Positions 52,005 through 61,944 of a DNA stretch of 64,000 nucleotides are shown piece by piece. Source of the DNA: Collinsella sp. (GTDB lineage: Bacteria; Actinomycetota; Coriobacteriia; Coriobacteriales; Coriobacteriaceae); the NCBI GenBank assembly GCA_018380195.1, contig JAGZUC010000007.1, forward strand, positions 14,552 to 78,551, given 5' to 3'. The position numbers and the translations under genes were made by a program. Each line of letters opens with the position of its first letter. Within the stretch, counting starts at the first letter, position 1. Under the pieces are notes generated by a model. That model searched no databases and was not told the origin of the DNA. It was given only the letters and a program-made list of their open reading frames with translations.

Positions 52005-53741
52005 CTACTCACCTCCCTTCATTTGCGATTCCGCGATGGCGCGGTACACCTCGCAGGTTTCCATAAGCTCGCCATGCGTGCCCAAGCCCACGACCTCGCC
52101 GTCCTTGAGCACAACGATCTGGTCGGCATGCAAAATAGTCGAGATGCGCTGCGCGATGATGAGCACCGCGGCGTCGCGCGTCTCGTCCTGCAGCGCATGG
52201 CGCAGGGCCGCATCGGTCTTAAAGTCCAGGGCCGAAAAACTATCGTCGAAGATATACAGGTCGGCGCGCTTCATGAGCGCGCGAGCAATGGCCAGGCGCT
52301 GGCGCTGGCCGCCCGAAAAGTTCGTACCGCCCTGGGCAACCGGGGTATCGAGCCCCTGCGGTTGGTCGAGTACAAAGGTGCTCTGGGCAACCTCAAGCGC
52401 ATGAAGCATGTCGCCCTCGATCGCGCCTTCGTTACCAAAGCGAAGGTTGCTCGCCACCGTGCCCGAGAACAGCCACGCCTTCTGCGGCACATAGGCAATG
52501 CGCCCGCGGATTTCGTCTTGCGTAAGCTCGCGCAGGTCCATACCATTCAGGCGAATGGAGCCCTTGGTGGCATCGTGGAAGCGCAGCAGAAGCTTGGCCA
52601 CCGTCGATTTGCCCGAGCCTGTCGAGCCAACGATCGCAGTCGTCTGACCGCGACGGCAGGCAAAGCTCAGGTCGCACAGGGTGTCCTCGTCGGCATCGTC
52701 AAAGCGAAACGACATGTGGTCGAACACGGCCACCGCATCGGCTTCGTCTTGGGGCTCGCGCGCCCCGTCATCCAGCGTGCGCTCGCCATCGACGATGCTC
52801 GGCTCAATCTCCAACACCTGCTGCGCACGGTTCAGGCACGCGGCAGCACGCGGCAGCGTCAGTACCACCATCTGGGCCATCATCACAAAGAACAGGATCA
52901 GAATTGCATACTCCAGCACCGCCGAGATACTCGCAATCTGCATGGCGTGGGCACCTACGCGGTTGCCGCCCACCCACAGCACCGCCACCTCGGCGATGTT
53001 CATCAAAAAGAAGCTTGAGCTGTCGAGGCCCACAAACAGGTGGTTGACTTTGATGGCGTTGACGGCGTATTCGCTAAACACCTCGTCCAGACGCCGTTCC
53101 TCGTGGCGCTCCTTGTTAAACGCACGGATGACGCGCACGCCCACAATATTCTCGCGCAGCACCACGTTCATGCGGTCGATAAAGCCCTGTAGGCGCATAA
53201 AAATCGGCGCCGCGTTGGCAACCGTAAAGACCGCCGCCACCAGCACAATCGCAACGACTACGCCCAGAAGCGTGCCCATGGCGGGATCGATAAACCAGGC
53301 GAAGATGATGCCCGCCACAGCCAAAAACGGCACGGGCAGCACCAGCTGAATCGTCTGCAGAATCGCCTGCTGAATCACGTTGATGTCGTTGAGCGAGCGC
53401 GTGATCATCGATCCGGTGCCAAAGCGCTCAAAATCGCTGGCCGCGAGCTCGAGCGATTTGTCGTACACGGCATTGCGGATATCGCAAGCCACGTTGGCGG
53501 CCAGGCGCGCCGAAAGATAGCAGCCCAGCACCGTGCCGCCGCTAGCCATGCTGGTCGCGATAAACATGTATAGGCCGTTGCGTAAAATGTAGTCGACATC
53601 GCCCGTGGTAATACCGGTGTTGACCATGTTCGCCAGCATCGTGGGAACCAACAGCGTACCGACGTTATCCACCAGCAGCACCAGCAGCGTCACTGCGACA
53701 AGCCCTCGATATGGCTTTAGAAACCTCATTAACAGTCGCAC
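52005..53741 (-). CDS. ABC exporter half-transporter, degenerate ATPase half (MarR operon)
   Basis: A 578-residue half-transporter. Walker A VGSTGSGKST and signature NFSGGQRQR are normal, but Walker B reads YIFDDSFSA with Asp for the catalytic Glu. Two starts are possible: GTG 53741 with GAGGGGGA close upstream, or ATG 53729, which overlaps the marR stop as TAATG. It is coupled to marR upstream and the canonical half downstream, a typical drug-responsive exporter operon. Confidence 0.92.
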   Translation of the reverse strand: MRLLMRFLKPYRGLVAVTLLVLLVDNVGTLLVPTMLANMVNTGITTGDVDYILRNGLYMFIATSMASGGTVLGCYLSARLAANVACDIRNAVYDKSLELAASDFERFGTGSMITRSLNDINVIQQAILQTIQLVLPVPFLAVAGIIFAWFIDPAMGTLLGVVVAIVLVAAVFTVANAAPIFMRLQGFIDRMNVVLRENIVGVRVIRAFNKERHEERRLDEVFSEYAVNAIKVNHLFVGLDSSSFFLMNIAEVAVLWVGGNRVGAHAMQIASISAVLEYAILILFFVMMAQMVVLTLPRAAACLNRAQQVLEIEPSIVDGERTLDDGAREPQDEADAVAVFDHMSFRFDDADEDTLCDLSFACRRGQTTAIVGSTGSGKSTVAKLLLRFHDATKGSIRLNGMDLRELTQDEIRGRIAYVPQKAWLFSGTVASNLRFGNEGAIEGDMLHALEVAQSTFVLDQPQGLDTPVAQGGTNFSGGQRQRLAIARALMKRADLYIFDDSFSALDFKTDAALRHALQDETRDAAVLIIAQRISTILHADQIVVLKDGEVVGLGTHGELMETCEVYRAIAESQMKGGE

Positions 53742-54229
53742 GACTCCCCCTCACCTTGATTCTCGGCTTGGCTCTCGGCAGCGATATGCTGCTTAAAGGC
53801 ATCGCACTCATCGCCGAGCACCTGAGAGAATTTGCCGATCAAGCGCATAATCTCGCGCTGCTCACATGGCTCAAGCGCGCCAAAGGCTCGCTGCTCGGCC
53901 TTGAGTGCCGGCAGCGCATAACGCTCGGCAAATCGCCTGCCCTCTTCGGTCAGGCTCACAACCTTGTTCTTACGACTGCCTTCAGCAAACTCCAACGTTG
54001 CGAAGCCCCGCGCCGTCAAGGTTTTAATTGCCGAGTTGATGGTCTGCTTGCTGTAGAACCATTCGCTTGTCAGACGACTTACGGCAATACTGCCGCCCGC
54101 CGTGCTGGTATCGACGAGCATCCAGTAAGCGCAGTCCGAAAGGCCGCAGGCGCGCGAGAACTCCGAATAGATATGGTCGAGTCCATTGAGCAACCGGTCG
54201 AAGTCGACCAGCGTAACCGCACTATCCAT
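53729..54229 (-). CDS. MarR-family transcriptional regulator
   Basis: A 166-residue winged-helix regulator: SIAVSRLTSEWFYSKQTINS as recognition region, LTARGFATLEFAEGSRKNKV as the wing, and long dimerisation helices at both ends. First gene of a three-gene operon with two ABC halves, so it probably represses its own exporter until a ligand binds. ATG 54229 follows GTGGGA. Cys and Glu-rich last residues overlap the next gene. Confidence 0.9.
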   Translation of the reverse strand: MDSAVTLVDFDRLLNGLDHIYSEFSRACGLSDCAYWMLVDTSTAGGSIAVSRLTSEWFYSKQTINSAIKTLTARGFATLEFAEGSRKNKVVSLTEEGRRFAERYALPALKAEQRAFGALEPCEQREIMRLIGKFSQVLGDECDAFKQHIAAESQAENQGEGESCDC

Positions 54230-54247
54230 CTATCCCACCATTCAATT

Positions 54248-54296
54248 GTCCGATTTTTGACCAATTTTGTGTCTCTAGATTAGTCCGAGTTTTGAC
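54248..54296. promoter_or_regulatory. Candidate MarR operators
   Basis: GTCCGATTTTTGAC (54248-54261) and GTCCGAGTTTTGAC (54283-54296) are direct repeats 35 bases apart, differing at one position, just upstream of marR. Each has an imperfect inverted GTC...GAC symmetry as expected of a dimer site. Confidence 0.6.
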
Positions 54297-54346
54297 TATC
54301 GTCAACAGGCTCTCCGCAAATACGTGCACTTTTATGGCCTATCGGC

Positions 54347-54384
54347 AGAAAAAGACCGCCGGCGCGGGGGCGGCGCCAGCGGTC
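54347..54384 (-). terminator. Terminator of the 96-residue gene
   Basis: On the minus strand GACCGCTGGCGCC and GGCGCCGGCGGTC-like arms (54354-54384) are followed by TTTTTC. Confidence 0.75.
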
Positions 54385-54410
54385 ACGTGAAAATCGGGTT
54401 TTATTGCCTG

Positions 54411-54701
54411 TCAGGCGGCGACGGCCTCATAGACCGTAGCGCCCGAGAAGCTGTCATGCAGGCTCTTGCCGGCAATCCACGGCAGCTCGACGACCTCGCA
54501 GACCGTGTTGACCAGCTCGGAGCAGTCAGTAAAGTGGCCCTTGTCGTTGAGGGCCTCGCAATCCTGAACACGCCAATAGCCATCGGTGTGCGTGATGTAG
54601 TACTCGTGATCGTTGATCGACACGAAAGCGCGCGTCTTGGAACGCAGCAGCTTCAGAAATCCTTCGAAGTCGGTCTCGACGACATCTCCAGCCTGGAACA
54701 T
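54411..54701 (-). CDS. Small conserved-looking protein of unknown function
   Basis: A 96-residue soluble protein with no family I recognise. It reads as a small alpha/beta protein: MFQAGDVVETDFEGFLKLL, RAFVSINDHEYYITHTDGYW and VNTVCEVVELPW. Acidic overall. ATG 54701 has AGGAGGTAAC, a near-perfect ribosome site, and the gene has its own terminator, so it is probably well expressed. Longer starts ignore that site. Confidence 0.8.
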   Translation of the reverse strand: MFQAGDVVETDFEGFLKLLRSKTRAFVSINDHEYYITHTDGYWRVQDCEALNDKGHFTDCSELVNTVCEVVELPWIAGKSLHDSFSGATVYEAVAA

Positions 54702-54996
54702 GATAGTTACCTCCTGGCCCGGCGCCACCACGGCGCGTTGATAAACGTTGGTACTCCTTTAGTAAAACCTTTATCAGAGGTTATGCGTTCGTCATTTAGG
54801 CAAGTGGTAAAAAACCGCAGGGTAGACGGGATAAAACGTTTAACCATCCCATTTGTTTGTCACATTCTGAAGGTACTTTTATGCAAACCCACTTTCCCAA
54901 TTGGAATCTATCCTTTTGGCCGGGCAATTGACCGTCTATCGTTTGAGCCCGACGGGTATGAACGGGGCATCTGCAACGCCACCGCAAGGAGACACC

Positions 54997-55518
54997 ATGG
55001 AGACTATCGAAGCACTCATTCACCGCCGCAGCTGCCGCAACTACAGCGATCGTCCCGTCGAGGCCGAAAAGCTTGCACGTATTATCGAAGCCGGCCAATA
55101 TGCACCGAGCGGCATGGGCCGCCAGCCGGTGACGTTTGTCGCCGTCACCGACCCCGCGACCGTCGAGCGTCTCTCGCAGCTCAACGCGCAAGTCATGGGC
55201 AGCAACAGCGACCCCTTCTATGGCGCCAAGACCGTTGTGGTGGTGCTGGTTGACCGCAGCGTGCCCACACATCTGGAAGACGGCTCGCTCGCCATGGGCA
55301 ACTTGCTCAACGCCGCTTATGCGCTGGGTGTCGATTCGTGCTGGATTCACCGCGCGCATGAGGTCTTTGACTCGCCCGAGGGCCTGGAGCTGCTGGCCAG
55401 CTGGGGCCTGCCCGCCGACGGCAGTCTGCGCGGTGTCGGTAACTGCATTCTTGGCTACGCCGAGGACACGCTACCCGAGGCAAAGCCGCGCCGCGACAAC
55501 GTGGTGTACGTAAAGTAA
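54997..55518 (+). CDS. Nitroreductase-family protein, short form
   Basis: A 173-residue FMN nitroreductase-fold enzyme: HRRSCRNYSDRPV near residue 9, GQYAPSGMGRQPV, then NAAYALGVDSCWIHRA and the terminal NVVYVK. Shorter than the 291-residue relative at 24945 and lacking its C-terminal extension. ATG 54997 follows AAGGAGAC. Substrate unknown. A 12-bp hairpin (GTTCCGCCGTTC) follows the stop. Confidence 0.9.
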   Translation: METIEALIHRRSCRNYSDRPVEAEKLARIIEAGQYAPSGMGRQPVTFVAVTDPATVERLSQLNAQVMGSNSDPFYGAKTVVVVLVDRSVPTHLEDGSLAMGNLLNAAYALGVDSCWIHRAHEVFDSPEGLELLASWGLPADGSLRGVGNCILGYAEDTLPEAKPRRDNVVYVK

Positions 55519-55591
55519 TTAGTTCCGCCGTTCTACCGAACGGCGGACCCGCTGAAAGGCCCCGTCCCAAATTTGCTGCCCCACTCGCAAC

Positions 55592-56167
55592 TTATCCCGC
55601 CGATGGAGTTGTTGCCGTTTCATTTGCCTGGGCCGTTTCGGCGTCGTCGCCTTGCTTGTCTTCGTCCTTTTGCGCATCGGCGATGGTGGAGGCCGCCGCA
55701 ACGATACCGCGCTGGGGCGCGACGCCCGTCTGGGTCTGAGCGCCCTCGACAACTTCTGTACCTGCATGCGCGAGCTCGGGCGATTTAAACACTGCGTCCA
55801 AGTTGGCGCCACCGCCGGCATAGCCAAGCGCAGCGAGTGCGATGACGATCACTGCAACGGCGGCCACGATCGGCACGTAGCGATGCCAGCCGGCGGGATT
55901 GAGCCCGCTGCGGCGAGCCGCCCCGCGGCTGATGTAGCCGAGCGTTCCGTCGTGCTTGAGCTTTGAGCCCACCACGCGTTTGCGGCCCCACAGCGAGGAC
56001 TCTGCCTGCATTGCCAAGCGAGCGCTTGCCGAAGGATAGCCGTATTTAGTGCGCTTGAACGAGCCATCAAACCCCGAGGCGTGTTTGCCCCACGTCACCG
56101 ATGTCGTGCGTCGGTTGACCGGCGCGGCACTCCGCCTTCTGCGGCTCGGTTTTGAAGTCTCAGCCAT
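55592..56167 (-). CDS. Cationic single-span membrane protein of unknown function
   Basis: A 191-residue protein. The first 115 residues are very basic (RRRRSAAPVNRRT, RTKYGYPSASARLAMQAESS), followed by one membrane helix (about 120-140, IVAAVAVIVIALAALGYAGG) and an acidic Ala/Thr/Glu-rich outer tail. The layout fits a type II or tail-anchored protein whose cytoplasmic part could bind nucleic acid or acidic partners. ATG 56167 follows GAGGGC. No homologue recognised. Confidence 0.75.
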   Translation of the reverse strand: MAETSKPSRRRRSAAPVNRRTTSVTWGKHASGFDGSFKRTKYGYPSASARLAMQAESSLWGRKRVVGSKLKHDGTLGYISRGAARRSGLNPAGWHRYVPIVAAVAVIVIALAALGYAGGGANLDAVFKSPELAHAGTEVVEGAQTQTGVAPQRGIVAAASTIADAQKDEDKQGDDAETAQANETATTPSAG

Positions 56168-56251
56168 ATGCCCTCGCACGCCGTAACCAAATCGAAACAA
56201 TAACGCTTTGGACTGTAGCACACGCGTCGCGCGCGGTCACGGGCGCCTCGC

Positions 56252-57469
56252 TCAACGGTCATCGTCCTTCAGCAAGCGCCACAGCGTTGTACGGCTTATG
56301 CCCAGCACCTCCGCCGCACGGGTTCGGTTGCCGTGGAGATGGTCTACAACCAGATGCGCGATATCTCGCTCGGTATCGGCCAGCGGTCGCAGGATATACA
56401 GGTCACTTTCGAGCGTCGGGGCGCCAAAGGTTGCGGTCTTAATCACGTCCTCTTGGGCGAGCACTTCCTCCGCCACAGCGCGGTCCACCGTGCCCGTCCC
56501 CGCCAATATATACAGTCGTTCCGAGACCTCGCGAAGCTGCAGATAATTGCGCGGCCAGCGGTAAGCATCGAGCGTCTTCGTCGCCGCGGCAGACAGCGTG
56601 GGTGCTGCCGTCTCAAATGCATCAGCGAGATATTCCAAATAGCGCGCAACCTTCGTCGACGCGGCTCCCTGCTCGGCGACTGCCGGCGCCACGCTCACCG
56701 CACAGGCGAAGCGCTCGGTCACAAAGGCGGCTTGATCACTTTCGCCGCCGCCCGGCATGTCATTCGCTGTCAGCACCACATGGCAGCGCGTCGCCAACGC
56801 GGTGTCGGTCATCGTGGAGACCAGCTCGCGGAGGCGCTGGGGGCCAACCGCATTCCAGCCCTCAATGCAAAGGGTCAGCCCCGTTTGGAACAACGGCGAT
56901 TCGGCGCTTTTGAGCACGTGGCGCCAACCGCGCTCGGTAAGCTCATCGAGCGCAACGGAAACAAAGGGCTGATCGGCAAAAGGACCGTCCAGATAGAAGC
57001 GCTTGGCGATCTCGACCTGACCCGCTCCCAGCTCGCCCTCGAGCATAAGGGGCACACCGCGCGCGTAGCTCTCGGCAACCGGTGCAGCCACCGCAGCGGC
57101 ACCCTCAACGATGCCGTACGCGCTCGATTCGTAGCGGGCCTCAACTTCGTCGGCGTTGAGCCACTCGATGCCCGCATGCGCCGCGGCACCGCGCACCTCG
57201 CGGACCACGACGACCCAAAGGCCCCCGCCCTCTTTGTCGGTGGGGCGAACGGTCAGGCTCAGGCGCGTACCCTCACGCCCCATAACCAGACGCGCGCCGT
57301 CTCCTATACGGTCGAGGCGCTCAGCGACAAAAGTCGCCACACCCCGCTCAAGCGCCGCGTCATTCATGGTCGAGATCGCGACGTCCCCACGCGCATCGAT
57401 TGCCAATGCCGAGGCCCCGGCAGCAGCTAGGGCATCGGTCAAGATGTTCAGCTTGGCATCGCTATCCAT
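56252..57469 (-). CDS. Fis-type regulator with a degenerate sigma-54-activator AAA domain
   Basis: A 405-residue protein laid out like a sigma-54 enhancer-binding regulator. The N-terminal part is a possible PAS/GAF-like sensor. The central domain keeps the outline only: GELGAGQVEIAKRF where the Walker A Lys would be (Gln here), TLCIEGWNAV at Walker B, no GAFTGA loop, and RWPRNYLQLREVSERLYIL at the sensor II region. The C-terminus is a Fis helix-turn-helix (TRAAEVLGISRTTLWRLLK). It probably regulates with sigma-70. ATG 57469 follows AGGGGGC. It lies downstream of the yeiH-type gene. Confidence 0.82.
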   Translation of the reverse strand: MDSDAKLNILTDALAAAGASALAIDARGDVAISTMNDAALERGVATFVAERLDRIGDGARLVMGREGTRLSLTVRPTDKEGGGLWVVVVREVRGAAAHAGIEWLNADEVEARYESSAYGIVEGAAAVAAPVAESYARGVPLMLEGELGAGQVEIAKRFYLDGPFADQPFVSVALDELTERGWRHVLKSAESPLFQTGLTLCIEGWNAVGPQRLRELVSTMTDTALATRCHVVLTANDMPGGGESDQAAFVTERFACAVSVAPAVAEQGAASTKVARYLEYLADAFETAAPTLSAAATKTLDAYRWPRNYLQLREVSERLYILAGTGTVDRAVAEEVLAQEDVIKTATFGAPTLESDLYILRPLADTERDIAHLVVDHLHGNRTRAAEVLGISRTTLWRLLKDDDR

Positions 57470-57522
57470 GATTTGCCCCCTGTCCGCAGCGACGTGCAAC
57501 CGCCGACGGTCGCACGACCGAG

Positions 57523-57540
57523 TGTTTCAAAATTGAACGA
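57523..57540. promoter_or_regulatory. Candidate operator TGTTTCAA-AA-TTGAACGA
   Basis: An 18-base imperfect palindrome about 55 bases before the Fis-type regulator's start. TGTTTCAA/TTGAAACA-type palindromes are usual for regulators of the enhancer-binding class, so autoregulation is plausible. Confidence 0.5.
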
Positions 57541-57620
57541 TATTGCTCACCAAACACTATAGGGCAGAAAGCGCCGTCCTGCGAGTATAGGTGTTGCCCC
57601 GCATCGCCATCCTGGCGGGG

Positions 57621-57683
57621 CGATAAGAGCTCTTCGGGACTTATAAACCTGCGGACAAGCCATACCCGCAAGAGCTCCTATCG
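57621..57683. repeat. Inverted repeat after the yeiH-type gene
   Basis: CGATAAGAGCTCTT (57621-57634) pairs with AAGAGCTCCTATCG (57670-57683) at 13 of 14 positions, extended by CGGG/CCCG. A terminator or a member of the palindrome set. Confidence 0.7.
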
Positions 57684-57736
57684 CTCCACCGTGAGAATGC
57701 GCTCACCAGCACGCAGCACGCAAACAAGCTACTTCT

Positions 57737-58771
57737 CTACCAGATTCCCAGTACGTGCTGCACCCCCAAACTCATGCACGCAATGCCAATCCAGCAGCAA
57801 AAGCCCAGCGCGATGGGCTTGCCGCCCTTTTTGACCAGCTCGACGATATCGGTATTAAAACCAATAGCCGCCATGGCCATCACAATAAAGAACTTCGATA
57901 GCTCCTTGATGGGCGCCGTAATGGGCGCGGGAAGCTGAAGCACCGTGGTGATTACGCTCGCCAGCACAAAGAACAGCACAAACATGGGAAACGCGCGTTT
58001 GAGGGAGAACGTGCTTTTGGCGTCGCCGCCGGCCTTGCGCGCCAGATGCATTTGCCAGCATGCGAGGACCAACGTGATGGGGATAATGGCCAGCGTTCTG
58101 GTGAGCTTGACCACCGTGGCGCTCTCGAGCACATTGGCGCCGGGATGCATGCTGTCCCAGGCGCTCGCCGCAGCCGTTACGGACGAGGTGTCGTTGATGG
58201 CGGTACCGGCAAACAGGCCAAAGCCCTCGTTGGTCAGCCCCAGCATGCCGCCGAGCGTCGGAAACACGAGCGCCGCGATAACGTTAAACAGGAAGATGAC
58301 CGAAATAGCCTGGGCAATCTCGCGATCGTCGGCATCGATGACGGGTGCGGTCGCGGCGATGGCAGAACCGCCGCAAATCGACGAACCCACACCTATAAGC
58401 GTCGCGATCTTGCCCGGCACGTTCATGACGCGGCAGAGCGCAAAGGCGATGACAAGCGAGGTCGAGATTGTCGCCACGATAATCGGCAGCGACTGGGCGC
58501 CCTTGGACAGAATCTGGGAGAGGTTCATGCCAAAGCCAAGCAGGATAACCGCGTACTGCAAGACTTTTTTGGACGTATAGGTGACGCCGGCGGCGAGCGG
58601 TTCGCGACGATTCTTGGGAAAGACGAGCGCCAGGACCATGCCAAAGAGGATGGCAAACACCGGACCGCCGACCACCTCAATTTGTTTGCCGAGCAACGTC
58701 GCGGGAATGGCGATAATCAGGCAGAACAAAACGCCTTTCCAGCGCTCGCGTACGATATTTGCCAGTTGCAT
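57737..58771 (-). CDS. YeiH/PSE family putative sulfate exporter
   Basis: A 344-residue, roughly ten-helix membrane protein: LLGKQIEVVGGPVFAILFGM, ILLGFGMNLSQI, GVGSSICGGSAIAATAPVI and GFGLFAGTAINDTSSVTAAA are the family signatures (UPF0324). Members are thought to export sulfate-like anions, often after taurine or sulfur compound breakdown. ATG 58771 follows GAAGGAATCC. Flanked by the Fis-type regulator downstream and a GntR gene divergent, either of which may control it. Confidence 0.92.
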   Translation of the reverse strand: MQLANIVRERWKGVLFCLIIAIPATLLGKQIEVVGGPVFAILFGMVLALVFPKNRREPLAAGVTYTSKKVLQYAVILLGFGMNLSQILSKGAQSLPIIVATISTSLVIAFALCRVMNVPGKIATLIGVGSSICGGSAIAATAPVIDADDREIAQAISVIFLFNVIAALVFPTLGGMLGLTNEGFGLFAGTAINDTSSVTAAASAWDSMHPGANVLESATVVKLTRTLAIIPITLVLACWQMHLARKAGGDAKSTFSLKRAFPMFVLFFVLASVITTVLQLPAPITAPIKELSKFFIVMAMAAIGFNTDIVELVKKGGKPIALGFCCWIGIACMSLGVQHVLGIW

Positions 58772-58934
58772 ATGGGATTCCTTCTTTCTATTTCACGTTT
58801 GCGACGGCTTATGATACGGCAACATTGAGCGCAGCCTTGCGCAAACACAGACTAAGATGCCGCATTAGTTCTCAGGCAACAGCCGAATTACCCACCGCGG
58901 AGAGCTGATTCGCGGCATAATTAACAACTGACAT

Positions 58935-59666
58935 ATGAGTTTGATAGAACAGTTGCGAGGCGCTATGGAAGAATCGATGCACGTCGGCGAGCAGGAAACG
59001 AGTCTACAGGACCAGTCCTACCACACCATTCGACGCAAAATCGTCTACCTGGACTACAAGCCGGGCGAAAAGCTGGGCGTCAAGCAACTTTGCGACGACC
59101 TGGATATGGGGCGCACCCCTGTGCGCGAGGCACTGGTGCGTCTGGCGCAAGAGGGCCTGGTGCGCACCGTGCCCCAGAGCGGTACCTACGTCTCACCCAT
59201 CAACCTCACCCTTGCCGAGAGTGCCTGCTACATCCGCGAGCATCTGGAAAAGCAGGTGATCGTGGAATGCTGTGCGCGCGCCACGTCGGCCGGCATCGAG
59301 CAGCTCGACCGTGCCATCGCGCTGCAGGAAAAGGCCATGGCCGAAGAGGATCGCATCGGCTTCTTTTTGAGCGACAACCTCATGCATCACATGATTTTTA
59401 GCATCGCATGTCGCAGCACCGTGTGGTCGTGGCTCGAAGAGACCAATGCCGACCTGGAGCGCTTCCGCTGGCTGCGCGCCGCCACGCAAGTTCTCGACAA
59501 TCAGGACATCGTGAACGAGCACAAGCAGATTCGCCGCGCTATCGCCGGTCGCGACCCCATCGAAGCGAGCTTTTTGGTCAGCAAGCACCTGCACATGATG
59601 TTCCGCAACCAAACCGAGGTTCTGGACCAGTTCCCCGAGTACTTCGAGACCAGCAAGCTCCGCTAA
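58935..59666 (+). CDS. GntR-family regulator, FCD type
   Basis: A 243-residue GntR/FadR-type regulator. The winged helix reads YKPGEKLGVKQLCDDLDMGR followed by TPVREALVRLAQEGLV. The helical FCD ligand domain has REHLEKQVIVECCARATS and metal-site histidines in DNLMHHMIF and SKHLHMMF. The start at ATG 58935 has no clear ribosome site; ATG 58965 with CGAGG is an alternative. Divergent from the yeiH-type transporter, its probable target. Confidence 0.9.
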   Translation: MSLIEQLRGAMEESMHVGEQETSLQDQSYHTIRRKIVYLDYKPGEKLGVKQLCDDLDMGRTPVREALVRLAQEGLVRTVPQSGTYVSPINLTLAESACYIREHLEKQVIVECCARATSAGIEQLDRAIALQEKAMAEEDRIGFFLSDNLMHHMIFSIACRSTVWSWLEETNADLERFRWLRAATQVLDNQDIVNEHKQIRRAIAGRDPIEASFLVSKHLHMMFRNQTEVLDQFPEYFETSKLR

Positions 59667-59673
59667 CCTGCCA

Positions 59674-59712
59674 AAACCACCACAAAGGGGACAGGCACCT
59701 TTGCGGTGGTTT
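59674..59712. repeat. Palindrome with GGGGACAGGCACC core, copy 2
   Basis: Arms AAACCACCAC and GCGGTGGTTT around AAAGGGGACAGGCACCTTT. Same orientation as copy 1, one base change in the right arm. It lies between convergent gntR and glmS. Confidence 0.85.
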
Positions 59713-59719
59713 CTCCGTA

Positions 59720-59764
59720 CAAAAAGGCCCGACTCTGTCTGATGACGCGGAGTCGGGCCTTGGT
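59720..59764 (-). terminator. Terminator of glmS
   Basis: On the minus strand AAGGCCCGACTC pairs with GAGTCGGGCCTT and is followed by TTTTTG. Confidence 0.85.
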
Positions 59765-59784
59765 CGTTAGAACGGCGGAACCAA

Positions 59785-61632
<1,848 letters not shown>

Positions 61633-61725
61633 AGGATAAATCCCTTCGTTCGCGTGACTGCAAGACGTCCACGCACAGGGGGCGCTGAGACGTATAACGT
61701 TCGAGTATTGTACTCACGCAAGCGC

Positions 61726-61757
61726 AAGTTGATATACCAGAAGTGGTATCTCAACTT
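61726..61757. repeat. Hairpin AAGTTGATATACCA
   Basis: AAGTTGATATACCA and TGGTATCTCAACTT pair at 13 of 14 positions with a four-base loop, in the divergent glmS-lacI region. A possible operator or RNA hairpin; on the minus strand it lies just upstream of the presumed glmS promoter (TACAAT near 61710). Confidence 0.6.
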
Positions 61758-61792
61758 AGATACCACCCGATGCACACATGCCCAGCCGGTCC

Positions 61793-61829
61793 AAACCACC
61801 GCAAAGGTGCCTGTCCCCTTCGTGGTGGT
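61793..61829. repeat. Palindrome with GGGGACAGGCACC core, copy 3 (reversed)
   Basis: Arms AAACCACCGC and GTGGTGGT around the core in reverse (GGTGCCTGTCCCC). It is in the divergent glmS-lacI region. Confidence 0.85.
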
Positions 61830-61857
61830 CGCGCTGGCAACGGCGTTTCCCCAGATA

Positions 61858-61896
61858 AAACCTGCCAAAATAAACCTGTCCCTTATTGGTAGGTTT
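61858..61896. repeat. AAACCTGCCAA palindrome with CTGTCCC core, upstream of lacI-type gene
   Basis: AAACCTGCCAAAATAA pairs with TTATTGGTAGGTTT around ACCTGTCCC. It overlaps the likely promoter (TACAAT at 61904) of the following regulator, so it may double as an operator. Confidence 0.6.
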
Positions 61897-61944
61897 GGGA
61901 TGCTACAATCTGGCTTGTACTTGAAACGCATCAAAGGGGCCGCT

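Noticed and set aside
61633..61944. glmS ribozyme or riboswitch upstream of glmS
   Set aside because: I could not find the conserved core; only simple hairpins are visible.
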